Shown here piece after piece: positions 9,190 to 21,080 of a stretch of DNA of 22,046 nucleotides. The notes under the pieces are model-generated. The model saw only the letters and a list, made by a program, of their open reading frames with translations. It was not told the origin of the DNA and ran no database searches. Location of the stretch: NCBI GenBank assembly GCA_033085395.1, contig JANQBS010000453.1, positions 1 through 22,046 on the forward strand. The letters are read 5' to 3'. Every line of letters begins with the position of its first letter. Positions within the stretch are counted from its first letter, which is position 1. Position numbers and translations under genes: made by a program. This DNA is from Xanthoparmelia taractica. Taxonomy: Eukaryota > Ascomycota > Lecanoromycetes > Lecanorales > Parmeliaceae.

Positions 9190-12100
9190 GATTCTTTAAT
9201 TCGATGTATAAGAATAAGTTAGTAACTTTCGATACTTCTTCAATAAAGTATACATTAAAGGAAATCTACTTTCGAGATATATATTTATTTCTAGAGTATA
9301 CTCGTAACGTAGCTAGTATTAAGAATAATAAGCTCGTTTATATAAATCTTTAAATATGTTTTAAGGGATCTACTTTAGAATAATAATTAAGTAAGCTTTC
9401 TAATAATAATAAGCGTCTAATAAAGCTCGAAAATAAACTAAATAAGTAAAAGAGAATACTAATTAAACGATTTAAGATATTTATTAATATAGTAATTAAT
9501 TCGTTATTGAAGAAAAGATATACCTTAAGAGATACTATTAATAAAAGAGAGTCTCGAGAATATATATAAAAGATCTTACGTGCTTCGAAGAATATCGACT
9601 TAATTAGCATTAAAAATTAGCTTAATGTAATCTATAATAATTTAAATATTAAGCTAAGGCGTAACTTAAGAAGACTAAAGAATCGAATTATCTTACATAA
9701 TTTTCTTAAGAAGATAAATAATCTTAAGCATAATTAATAAATCTATGCAAGCAGATATAATTCGAGAATATATAAGTTTTCTATAAGATCTTCTTAGAAT
9801 CGTTCTTCTTAAAATTAGAGTGATAGTAATAGAGGTATTTCTAATTAGTATCAATCTCGTTTATAATAGTAATTTTCATTTCGATCTTAGTAAAGTGTAG
9901 ATTCTAATAATTAATATTAGCGATTTTACTTTTAATAGCGTCAAATTAACAACTAATATAAGAGTTAAAACTCTTAATTAACTTAATTATTTCCTCGTTA
10001 ATTTAATAGCTAGAATACTTATTTAAATTCGTAGCAAAACGCTTAATAAATGTCTTATTAGCTTCTATAAATCGCCGTATTAAACGTATTAAATTTAATT
10101 CCGAATCGATCTTTATTTGATAATTAGTAATAGTAGTTTTCTTTAAGATTAACGTAAGACTTTTAGCAAAACTTTTCTTTAAGATCAACGCAAGACTTTT
10201 AATAAAACTTTTCTTTAAGGTTAACTTAAGATATTTAGTAAAATTAAGATAATTAAAGATCTTAATTTAATGTTATAAATCGTTTAAAAGTAGCTACTTA
10301 TTAGATCTCTACTACTAACGAAAATACTAAATTAAAATATAACGAATAAGCTCGAAGTTCGAACTATTAGAAAGAAAATACTAATATTAAATACTCTTAC
10401 TTTATAGACGAAGATTAATATAAGAATAAGATATATTATGCTAATTTTAAATGTAATTCTAAGCTTTCTATATAATCAAATAATAATTAATTTACTAACT
10501 TTATGAAAATCGAAATCTACTATCGAAATTATTAGAAATCCTTCTTATCCAAGATCAAATTATATAAGTATTTACGTATTAGCTATTCGGGAAAGCACAT
10601 CTATATCAACGAAGTAATATCTATAAAGTTTTCTAACTCCGCTAAAAAGTAGCTTATAAAGTCTTTTAACTTCGATAAGCAATCTATAAAGCCTTCTAAC
10701 TTCGCTAATAAATAATTAAAAATTATTAAGTTCATCGCTTTTAATTAGAATTTAAGAAATAATTTTATTTTTTAAAATTAAACTTACGTTATAATTAAGA
10801 TTAAACTGGATTCTACTAATTAAGAAAATAAAGTTTATATTAATATCGAATATAATATAAGCTTAATAGATAGATTATAATATTCTTAGTAGTATTCGAA
10901 TATAGCTATTTTCAAAATAGTAATATCTTTACGAGTACGTAGAATTAATACTTTTAAGCACGAGACTTCGAAATATATTACGTAAGATATCTATCTTTCT
11001 AGAATTAATAATTAAGGTCGAAGAGTGCTTATATATCTACGTAGAGAATTATATATTATTAATAACTTATATATTAAAATACTTATTAAAAATAATATTA
11101 TTAAATCTAAAGAAATTATTATTAATATAGTTAATAAGAAAGCAAGAATTAATAGTTATAGCATTATAATAAATATTACTACTCGACCTCGAGGCGAGTT
11201 TATACGAAGAAAGATCTATATTAAATTATCTATTTTCGTGTCTTCGTATAGCGAGATAATTCTATTAATCAAAGAAATTAATTTATCTAACGATTATAAT
11301 TTCTTATTTGAGTTAGCAGTATAGACGAATTTAATAATATTTATTTATTTGATTAATTATATAATAATTAAAATTCTAATTCGAAATAAGTTTAATATAT
11401 TTATTTAAATCTTAAAGAAGTTAAGACTTAAAAATATTCTCGAAATAAATTACGAAAATTACTTTTAAATTAATATCGAATCTAAATTCGTCTTAACGAA
11501 AATAGTTATAAATTTAAGCGTGAATTTAAGCTTAAATTAATTAACTTTCTTATTAGCTAAAGAAATTAAGCTATTAAATAAAGTTATAATTTTCGGGAAT
11601 ATATAGATTAAAACTATATTAATTAATCTAATTAACGAATTTTTATAGATCTAATAAGATATCGACTTTATTAAAATATTAGAAGAGAAATAAATAAAGC
11701 TTTCGCTAAGAAATAACTAATAAATTAAGATTAATAAGAAGATTAAGATCTATTTCTTAAGTATATGAGATTAAGAAGTAGTCGATAAAGTTTTTAATAA
11801 GCTACACGAATAGAGAAGACTTAAATAAATTAAGAATTCTACACTCTTCTTCTATTTAATATTCGTTATATAAAAAATACTATCTAATAACATTATTAAA
11901 AAAAGATTAATAATTAATATTCGAGATTTAAATAATCTATTACTTCGAGATATATATTTAGTGTCTCTTTAATAGAATATAATTAAGATATTAATTAATT
12001 GTAATTTTATTTTAATAATTAATATTACTTCGTTCTTCTATTAATAGCGAGTGTATTTAAATTATCGTTATATATAGACTATTATAAGTTATAGAGATTA

Positions 12101-15027
12101 AGAAACTTTTAATGTTTTAATTATAAGTTATATAAATTCGATTACTTATATTTAACGTTAAATCGATAAGATTTTACGATATATTCTTAACGTAAAGACT
12201 TATATTAATAATGTAATTACGAGTATTAAAATATTTTAATAACACTTATAAGATCTTCGTTAGCTATTCGAGCTTTTTATAAGATTTAATATAATTATTT
12301 CTTTTATAAAAGTCTTTTTAAGATATTTAAATATTAATTTATTAAATAAAAAAATTAATTCTTTCGACTTACTTTTATTAAAAGATAAGCTTAAGATTAT
12401 TTTAAATTTATAATATTTTAATATCTTAAAAGAGCTCGAATACTACTTGAAATTAACTAACTATCTACGTTAATACGTTTATTTCTATATATAATTAATA
12501 TAGTCTCTATAGAATCTAAAAACACTACTTCTTAAGAAAGTATCGAACTCTAAACGTTAGCGAAAATAACACTTTTCTTAAATAAAATTATCTATAGCTT
12601 TAGAGAAGTAGTTAGCTTCTTTCTAGCTTCTTTAAAAAGCACTATCTTAGTTAATAATTCTAATATATTTTAATAATACTCGAACGTTATAAATTAACTT
12701 AGATGTCTTAAAGAAATTTAATTTTAAGGCGATAGTCTTTTATATTAAATTAAATATATATAAGATTAATAAATAAAATGCATATAAGAGTAATAAATAA
12801 TCTTCTCGTATAGAAATAAAGTCTATTCTTTTTCTATTAAGGCTTCTAACTACAATAAAAAGAAATTACTAATTAACGAAATTAAAAATTATTAGTCTTA
12901 TTTAATATCTAAAGAAAATAAGATATATAATCGAATCTTTAAAGTATTCTATAAGAATATAGATAGATTATTCTATTATTATTTACATTATAAAGTAAAG
13001 TTCGATTATTTTAATTATATCAATAATGCGAATAAACGTTTATTTAATTCGAGTTATTCAATTCTTAAGATAGTTTAATCTAGTTATCTCTTACAAACCT
13101 AGCAAAGAGTATATTATATCTAATGCTCTATTAAGGCTTACAAGTCTAAATAGAGATAATTCGCTATCTTATTATTATTCGAAATTAAATACTCTTTATA
13201 TCGTAAGCTTAATAGAAATAAATACTTTATTTTATAAGAAGTACATTTAAGATTATTAAGAGAATAATTATTAAAAAAGAATTTCTTTATAATTCGATAT
13301 TAATAATAGTCTAGGCTAGCGAGAACGTAGCTTCTTTATCTTTCGTGCGGGAAAAGCATCTTCTTGCTACTAATATTAATTTCTATTTTTCGCCTCGATC
13401 GAAAGAAGAATTATAACAAAAATAGTAAAGTCTCACTCACGAAATATAGCGAGATCTTATCTTTTATATTAATAGAACTACTAATTAATAACGACTTTAT
13501 ATTTTTATCTTATTAATAAAAGATATTCTCACGTTAATATATAAGGAAGAATATTCTAGCTTTTAGAGATATTACGAGATTATTATCTTATTCTAATATA
13601 TTTATAAAATTATAAAGCACTTATAAGACTTTATTTAATATTACCTAAAGTGTTTAATTCTATAGATAAGAAGATATACATCTTAGAATAGCTTGCAGCC
13701 AATCTTATCTTTGCTCGTGTTTTTTTATACTCTAACTATTAACTTTATTCTAATATTATCTCTATTAAATCACGAATTAAATTGCATTATATCTATTATC
13801 TATAAGTTTATAAAAGTTATTTAATTAATTTCTAGTAAGTTAACTTAAAAAGTATCTAATTAGATAAAGGTATTACTAAATTAACTTAATATTATTAATT
13901 AAGAAATTTCAAAAGCTATTATTAGCGATCGAGATAGAAAATTTCTTTCGAAGCTTTAAAAATCGCTTTTTAAACTATTAAAGATTTCTCTACTTTATTT
14001 AATAGTCTATTATTCGTAGATTAATAATACGAGCGAGCGTATTAATTAAACTACTAAGATAGTTTTAAGATACTTTATATATATTTTTAATAAATCTTCT
14101 TTATAATCGAAAGTTCTATTACAAATATAGATCTTTTTAAATAACTTCGCTTCTTCTAAGATTACGTCGAGCGAAGTAATCTATAATTTTACTTTAAATA
14201 GATCTTTAAATTTGCTTCGTTTGCCAATTAAAGTCGATTATATCTCTACACGAATTACAGCTAAAGATACTATCGACTTTACTCAGATATCTAACAAATT
14301 TTATTACGATAGAAAGTATTAATTGATATTTCTTAGAATAAGAGAATAAGCGCTTCTTCGACTACACAAAGACTACAAGATTCCCTCTACTCTCGATATT
14401 ATTAATAAGCTATTATAATAGTATATCGATTCTTTTCAAATAGTGGACAGAATAGATAAACTTACATATATACTTACTATTTCTATAGAATGGAGAATTT
14501 ATTCTATCTTTTCAATAGTATAATTAAAGTCTTATTCTACGCCAGAGAATAATCCTTTTCAACGCCCTCGACCTTAATATATCTCGTCTATTTCTATTAA
14601 TAATAATAATACTATTAATTTAAAAATTAAACGACTTCTTAATAAGCGAATTATTAAAAAAGAATATAATTTAACTATAGAATATCTAGTAAAATAGAAG
14701 GAATATAATTCTAAATATAATTAGTGATATAATATTAAAGATCTTAATAATGCTTCTGAGTTGATGAAGAAATATAAGGAGAAAGTAGTTAGAATTCGAG
14801 CTATTACACTCACTTCATTAATCTTATCTCTATTTTCTTAGTTAAACTTATTTATAAAGAGAAGAGATCGTCTTAGAAAGCATAATATCGCTACTTTATT
14901 AATGTCTTTGTGAACTAAATAATACTATACTACGTCTACTCATCTTATCGCTGCATTAAAGCGTTTAACGAGTATTATTAATCGAGATATATTCTCCTCT
15001 ACTCGATAACGCTTACGTGATAATTAA
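9007..15027 (+). pseudogene. ORF2 Gag-Pol relic of copy A (Gag, finger, protease, RT, RNase H, integrase, chromodomain)
   Basis: The start is aligned with ATG 19985 of B; here it is ATA, followed by a 1-nt deletion. Gag capsid-like region about 9220-9720 (ending in a K-R-Y-T-L-R-D and R-E-S-R-E-Y segment), Q/S-rich linker to about 10250, Cys/His finger 10518-10590, protease triplet D-T-G read as N-I-E at 10842-10850, protease C-terminal part open 11025-11324. RT about 11680-12480 with YVDD as Y-I-N-N at 12201-12212. RNase H about 12540-13150, ending K-P-S-K-E-Y-I-I-S-N-A-L. One extra base near 13314-13317 shifts the frame. Integrase zinc region 13525-13665, catalytic residues at 13741 (Asp now Asn), 13927 and 14035 (DD35E). 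Chromodomain about 14640-14775; AT-hook decayed to R-D-R-L-R-K at about 14860-14885. The order PR-RT-RH-IN is Ty3/Gypsy. The exact stop is uncertain. Confidence 0.92.
10137..10244 (+). repeat. 36-bp in-frame tandem repeat in Gag, copy A (3 units)
   Basis: Units lie at 10137-10172, 10173-10208 and 10209-10244. Each encodes 12 residues of the pattern N-F-S-L-R-x-T-Q-D-F-Q-Q, with Q codons now TAA or TAG. B and C have a single unit at the same place, so the expansion is specific to A's lineage. Confidence 0.9.
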
Positions 15028-15291
15028 AAGTATAATTATTGTTATTATAGTATAAAGAAGTTTATTTATTAACTAATATTCTAACTAATATTGTAACTAT
15101 ATATCTAATCGTCGAAAGAATCTTATTATTATTATCAAAAAAGATCTTACTATTACTAACTTCCCGCTAATTTCAATATATTATTATCAACGAATTTATC
15201 TACTTAATTAATAAGGTTTTTTTATATTCTTTAATATTCAACATATATATAGCAAGCGAGATCGCTCGCTTTTTTCTATTTCGATAGATAC
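15028..15291 (+). other. 3' non-coding segment of copy A
   Basis: This lies between the likely ORF2 stop and the 3' LTR. It contains a 7-bp-stem hairpin AAGCGAG/CTCGCTT at 15254-15271 followed by a T run, matching 6102-6119 of B. No purine-rich polypurine tract adjoins the LTR. Confidence 0.6.
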
Positions 15292-15443
15292 TATCACGAA
15301 ATCGCATTTATCAAGTTAATCAAGATCGGCTAAGGCAAGTGCTTGGTAGACTAGCCCTAACTTAGATAGAATTTTCCAGCTTAGAATAATTAAGAATTAC
15401 ACACCCAATTGACACACTAACTATATACCCTATTGCTGTTACA
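15292..15443 (+). repeat. 3' LTR of copy A (152 bp)
   Basis: It is the same length as 7704-7855. It begins TATCACGAAATCGC (TGT mutated to TAT) and ends TTGCTGTTACA. AACAC follows. Confidence 0.95.
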
Positions 15444-15448
15444 AACAC
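15444..15448. repeat. Target-site duplication of copy A, right (AACAC)
   Basis: It matches 7699-7703. After it, sequence homologous to the B/C integrase region resumes on the minus strand. Confidence 0.93.
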
Positions 15449-18400
15449 TTTAGATAATATCGAATAAAGTCTTATAAGTACTTTATAATTCTATAAATAT
15501 ATTAGAATAATATAACGATCTTATAGTATCTCTAAAAGCTAGAATACTCTTTCTTATATGTTAAAGTAAGAATATTCTTTATTAGTAATAATAAGATATA
15601 AAGTCGTTATTAACTAGTAGTTCTATTAATATAAAAGATAAGATCTCTCTATATTTCGTAAGTGAGAGTTTACTATTCTTATTATAGACTTTACTATTAA
15701 TTTACTTTCGATCGAGGCGAAAAATAGAAATTAATATTAATAGTAAGAAGATACTTTCCTCGCACGAAAGATAAAGATACTACGTTCTCGCTTATTAGAT
15801 TATTATTAATATTAAGCTATATAGAAATCCTTTTTTAATAATTATCTTATTAATAATCTTAAATATATCTTTTATAAAATAAAGCATTTATTTTTATTAG
15901 ACTTATAATAAAAATATAGAGAGCATTTAACTTCGAGTAATAATAAGATAGCGAATTATTCTTATTTAGATTAGTAGTCTTAAAAGAGCATTAGATATAA
16001 TATACTTTTTATTAGATTTGTAAGAGATAACTTAATTAAACTACCTTAAGAATTAAGTAGCTCGAATTAATCGAATATTTATACGCATTATTAATGTGAT
16101 TAAAATAATCGAATTTTACTTTATAATATTAATAATAATAAAATAATCTATCTATATTCTTATAGAATACTTTAAAGATTTAATTATATATCTTATTTTC
16201 TTTAAATATTAAATAAGATTAGTAATCTTTAATTTCGTAGATTAATAATTTCTTTTTATCGTAATTAAAAGTCTTAAAAGAAAAAGAATAGACTTCGTTT
16301 CTACACGAGAGAGTTATTTATTATTCTTATATATATTTAATTTTATATAAAAGACTATCGCCCTAAAATTAAACTCCTTTAAGATATTTAAGTTAATTTA
16401 TAAAGTTCAAGTATTATTAAAATATACGAGAATCGTTAACTAAGATAGTACTTCTTAGAAAAGCTGGAAAGAAGTTAATTACTTCTCTAAAGCTATAGAT
16501 AGTTTTATCTTAAAAGAGTGTTATTTTCTCTAACGTTTAGCGTTTAATACTTTCTTAAAAAATAGTATTTTAAGCTTTTATAATAATTATATTAGCTATA
16601 TATAAAAATAAATATATTAATAAAGATAGTTAATTAATTCTAAGTAGTATTCGAGTTCTTTTAAAATATTAAGATATTACAAGTTTAAAATAGCTTTAAG
16701 CTTATCTTCTAAAGAAATTAAGTTAAAGAAATTAATTTTTTTATTTAATAAATTAATGTTTAAATATCTTAAAAAGACTTTTATTAAAGAAAAAATAATA
16801 TTAAATCTTATAAAAAGCTTAAATAATTAACGAAGATCTTATAAGTATTATTAAAATATTTTAATAATCGTAATTATATTATTAACGTAGACTTTTACGT
16901 TAAGAATATATCGTAAGATCTTATCGATTTAACGTTAAATATAAATAATCGAATTTATATAATTTATAATTAAAACATTAAAAGTTTCTTGATTTCTATA
17001 ACTTATAATAATCTATATATAGCGATAATTTAAATATATTCGTTATTAATAGAAAAACGAGATAATATCGATTATTAAGATAAGATTATAATTAGCTAGC
17101 ATCTTAATTATATTCTATTAGAGAGATATTAGATATATATCTCGAAGTAATAAATTATTTAAATCTCGAATATTAATTATTAAGCTTTCCTTAATAATAT
17201 TATTAAATAATATTTTTTATATAACGAATATCGAATAAAAGAAGAGTGTAGAATCTTTAATTTATTTAAGTCTTTTCTATTCATATAATTTATTAAAGAC
17301 TTTATCGATTACTTCTTAATCTCGTATACTTAAGAAATAGATCTTAATCTTCTTATTAATCTTAGTTTATTAATTATCTCTTAGCGAAAGATTTATTTAT
17401 TTCTCTTCTAATACTTTAATAAAGTCTATATCTTATTAGATCTCTAAGAATTCGTTAACTAGATCGACTAGTATAGTCTTAGTCTATATATTCTCGAAAA
17501 TTATAACTTTATTTAAAAGCTTAGTTTCTTTAATTAATAAAAGAGTTAATTAATTTAAGTCTAAGTTCGAGTTTAAATTTATAACTATTTTTATTAAGAC
17601 GAATTCGGGTTCGATATTAATTTGAAAGTAATTTTCGTAGTTTATTTCGAGAATATTTCTAAGCTTTAATTTTCTTGAAATTTAAATAGATATATTAGAC
17701 TTATTTTAAACTAGAATTTCAATTATTATATAATTAATTAAATAAGCGAATATTATTAGATTCGTCTATGCTGGCTGGTATAAGAAATTATAATCGTTAG
17801 ATAAATTAATTTTCTTAATTAATAGAATTATCTCGCTATACGAAGGCACGAAAATAAATAATTTAATATAGATCTTTCTTTGCATAAACTCGTCTCGAGA
17901 TCGAGTAATAATATTAATCGTAATACTATAACTATTAATTCTTATCTTCTTATTAATTACATTAATAATAATCTCTTTAAGTCTAATAATATTATTTTTA
18001 ATAAGTATTTTAACACGTAAATTATTAATAATATATAATTCCCTACGTAGATATATAAGCACTCTTCGACCTTAGTTATTAATTCTAGAAAGATAGATAT
18101 TCTATATAATATACTTCGAAGTCTCGTGTTTAGAAGCATTAACCTCACGTACTCGCAAAGATATTATTATCTTAAAAATAGCTATATTCGAACACTACTA
18201 AGAATATTATAATCTATTTATTAAACTCATATTATATTCGATATTAATATTAACTTTATCTTCTTAATTAGTAAAATTAAGCTTAATCTTAATTATAATA
18301 TAAGTCTAATTTCAAAAAATAAAATTATTTTTTAAATTCTAATTAAAAGTAATAAACTTAATAATTTTTGATTTATTAGTGAAAGGCTTTATAAGTTACT

Positions 18401-19985
18401 TATTAGCGAAGTTAGAAGACTTTATAAACACTACTTCGTTGATATAGACGTGCTTATAGCCAACACGTAAATATCTATGCAATTTAATCTTAAATAAGAA
18501 GAATTCTTAACAGTTTCGATAGTAGGTTTCGATCCCTACAAAGTTAGCAAACTAATTATTATTTAACTAGGCAGAAAGCTTATTAGCATTAATATAATAT
18601 ATCTTATTTCCATGCTAATCTTCGTCTATAAAGTAAAAGTATTCGATATTAATATTTTCTTTCTAATAATTCGATTCTTAAGCTTATTCGTTATATTTAG
18701 CATTTTCGTTAATAATAAAAACCTAATAAGTAGCTACTTTTGGGCGATTTATAGCATTAAATCAAGGTCTTTAACTGCTTTAATTTTATTGAAAACCTTG
18801 GGTTAATCTTAAAGAAAACTACTATTGCCGCTATTATTGACTATTAAATAAAGATCAATTCGAGATCGAATTTAACACGCCTAAAGCGACGATTTGCAGA
18901 GACTAACGAGGCACTTGCTGAGCGTTTTACTAATAAGCGTTTTACTGTGAATTTAAATAAGCATTTTAATTATTAAATTAACGAGAAAAAGACTAAGTTA
19001 ATTAAGCGTTTTAACTCTTATATTAATTGCTAATTTAACGAAAAGACTACTAAAAGTAAGGTCGCTAATATTGGTTATTAGAATCTATACCTTACTAAGA
19101 TCGAAATTACTAAGAAGTAAATTGCTATTATAAACGAGGTTAATACTAATTAGAAATACTTCTATTATTATCACTCTAATTTTAATAACAATTCTAAGAA
19201 GACCTCGTAGAAAATCTCTACGTTCTCGCATCATATCTACTTGCATAGATTCATCAATTATACTTGAGATTATTCATCTCCTCAAGAAAATTATGCAAAA
19301 TAATTCGATTCTTTAATCTTCTTAAGTCACGTCTTAGTATAGCATTTAAGTTATTATAGATAATATTAAGCTAATTTTTAATACTAATTAAGCCGATATC
19401 TTTCGAAATATATAGAATCTTTTATGCGTACTCTCGAGACTCTCTTTTACTAACTATATTTCTTAAAATATATCTCTCCTTTAATAATAAATTAATTATT
19501 ATATTAATAAATATCTTAAATTATTTAATAAGTATTCTCTTTCACTTATTTAGTTTATTTCTAAGCTTTATAAGACGCTTATTATTATTAGAAAGCTCAC
19601 TTAATTATTACTTTAATATAGATCTCTTAAAATAAGTCTAAAGATTCGTATAAACGAGCTTATTACCTTTAATACTAGCTACGTTATAAGTATACTTTAA
19701 AAACAAATACATATTTCGAAAGTAGATCTTCTTTGATATATACTTTATTAGAGAAGTATCGAAAGTCACTAACTTATCCTCATATATCGAATTAAAAAAT
19801 CTTATATTATTAACATTTCATCTACTAACTAGTGCAGTTCCTACTATAGTATTGATATTATTCTATCCTGGCGATCCTCGCTTATTAGGCGATCCAGATA
19901 TGCTACGAAGAAGGCCTTGTAGAGTAGTTCATTGTTGCTATGAGAAGCCGATATTCTATTAGTTGACCTTATTATTTCTAGCCAT
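15449..19985 (-). pseudogene. ORF2 of copy B, proximal part: Gag to integrase zinc region
   Basis: The ATG at 19985-19983 is preserved in the context AACATGGCT and reads M-A-R-N-N-K-V-N, then N-I-G-F-S; this decides the ORF2 start for the family. A single frame holds from here through Gag, the Cys/His finger (about 18440-18530), protease (triplet N-I-E at 18237-18245; open 18062-17766) and RT (YVDD as Y-V-N-N at 16878-16889). RNase H (about 15920-16560) and the integrase N-terminus are in another frame because of small indels in a variable loop near 16300-16340. The part is cut at 15449 by copy A, within codons of the integrase zinc-binding region next to L-K-C-L, and continues at 7703. Many TAA/TAG stops fit RIP of CAA, CAG and TGG. 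Confidence 0.9.
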
Positions 19986-20697
19986 GTTGAAGTTATTGAA
20001 ATATCTCTAGAAGTAGAATTTATGCTTAAATTTGAAGTAGAATATAAATTAGAATTAGCGAAATTCGTAATAGTTAAATTGTTAGAATTAGAGTTAATAA
20101 TAGGAGGATTTCTAATAGAAGAATTATTAGTAATAGAAGAATTTTTATTAAAACTTTCCAAAGACGAAGAACGAGGTATATTGCTAGTAGAAGAAGATTC
20201 TCTTAGTCTTCTTAACGACTAGATATTAGTCTTAAATCTAGTTAGAGTAATCTTAAAAATTAATCGATTAAGAGTCTAGCTAATAGACTAATTTAATAAA
20301 GTCTTAATAGATATAGAATAAGCTCTTACACGTGCGTTACGAGCTAATAAAGCTACTTCTTTTATAATCTCTAAAGGCCTGAAATTAACCTTAACGATAT
20401 CGATAATAAACTATTTAATATCGTCGAAGATAAGGCTAATAAAGGCGTGCTTGAAGTGGAGAAATTCGTCTATTTGAAAGATTAAAATAATAATATTTCG
20501 AGAAATAGGATTTAGAGTTAACGAAGCTAGAATAACAGTAGTCTATAACGGAGATAGAGTGATAATAGTCTTCTTGATGATGGAAATAGAATAATAGAAG
20601 TCTTCTTAATAACGAAGAGATAGTATTATATTAATTAGAAAGGTTTTCCATCAACATGAATATGTGTATTATAAGAATTGAAGTCCTCTTCCTCCAT
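19802..20697 (-). pseudogene. ORF1 relic of copy B (unknown, Ser/Asn-rich)
   Basis: The ATG at 20697-20695 is intact and starts M-E-E-E-D-F-N-S-Y-N-T-H. The tandem repeat block (91 bp instead of the 128 bp of A) puts the following part one base out of frame. From Q-I-D-E-F-L-H-F (about 20476) the frame runs on through K-E-V-A-L-L-A-R and a Ser/Asn/Thr-rich tract to the TAA at 19804-19802. The segment 20161-19844 is still open for 105 codons, because its TCT, ACT and AAT codons offer few CpA targets. ORF2 begins inside it at 19985 in another frame. No known domain was recognised. It may be an accessory or Gag-like protein, or an N-terminal Gag part joined by frameshifting. Confidence 0.6.
20524..20614 (-). 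repeat. 32-bp tandem repeat in ORF1, copy B (2 full units plus one 27-bp unit)
   Basis: It has the same structure as in C, including the 5-bp loss in the last unit, so B and C share this state by descent. Confidence 0.85.
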
Positions 20698-21080
20698 ACA
20701 ATCAATAGTGTAATATTTTCTTTCTTTCTTTTTTAACTATAGCAAAGATAGTAGCAAAGACAGTGAGGTGAGTGGTCTAAAAGGGGCGGTAGTTGCCTAC
20801 AGCAGCAGCAGTACAATAATGTAGCAATAATAAGTGAGCTATAGCAATAATAGTGATAATAGTGAGTGTGAGAAAGATGAGTTTGATAACGAACTCAGTG
20901 AGATTATAATCGTCCGAGTGAGAATTCCGATAATTTTATATGCGAATCTCACCAGATAGAATACAGTTCTCCGCGGAGAAGAAAAGGGTTATTTCAACGA
21001 ATACAACAAGTACTAATCAAGTAATAATGGAGGATCTCCTGAAATAGCTAATGACAGCTATTTGGGCGTTGCTATTATAC
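20698..21080 (-). other. 5' leader of copy B
   Basis: This is the best preserved leader of the three. From the LTR inward: the junction palindrome, the AAATAGCT/AGCTATTT perfect hairpin (21042-21063), an AGGAGATCC element, the TTCTCCGCGGAGAA palindrome (20967-20980), then TGCTGCTGCTG-like triplets (about 20800-20815). It retains far more CpA and GC than the coding region next to it. Confidence 0.65.
20967..20980. repeat. TTCTCCGCGGAGAA palindrome in leader, copy B
   Basis: This perfect 14-bp dyad is identical to 7964-7977 in copy A. Confidence 0.8.

Larger units (their letters stand above)
7704..15443 (+). mobile_element. Gypsy-type chromovirus-like retrotransposon, copy A, complete, nested in copy B
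   Basis: This 7740-bp element is bounded by 152-bp LTRs beginning TGT (TAT in the mutated 3' copy) and ending ACA, with AACAC duplications. It carries leader, ORF1, Gag-Pol and a 3' non-coding segment. The LTR type (start TGTCACGAAATCGC) differs from that of B and C (TGTTATAGAAAACGC), marking a subfamily. Four 32-bp repeats in ORF1 and a triplicated 36-bp unit in Gag also distinguish it. Its two LTRs differ mainly by transitions, so RIP acted after insertion. Confidence 0.95.

Noticed and set aside
9350..9610. Minus-strand 86-codon frame rich in Leu/Ile
   Set aside because: It lies antisense to the Gag capsid region of copy A, which aligns in frame with B and C on the plus strand.
10003..10188. 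Minus-strand frame that at first looked like a Gag-type peptide
   Set aside because: The plus-strand frame here is continuous from Gag to protease, and the 36-bp repeats fit that frame. The minus frame is a shadow.
15254..15275. Hairpin plus T run resembling a bacterial rho-independent terminator
   Set aside because: The context is a fungal retrotransposon; in B the hairpin is conserved but the following T run is shorter and interrupted.
17957..18148. Minus-strand 63-codon frame, also seen at 2610-2801
   Set aside because: It is an alternative-frame shadow of the protease region. The frame of 17766-18062 (and 2416-2715, 11025-11324) is the protease one.
18612..18806. Plus-strand 64-codon hydrophobic frame
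   Set aside because: It is antisense to the Gag C-terminal part of copy B. AT-rich antisense often reads as a membrane protein.
20022..20222. Plus-strand acidic, Leu/Glu-rich frame
   Set aside because: It is the antisense of the Ser/Asn-rich ORF1 tract of copy B.
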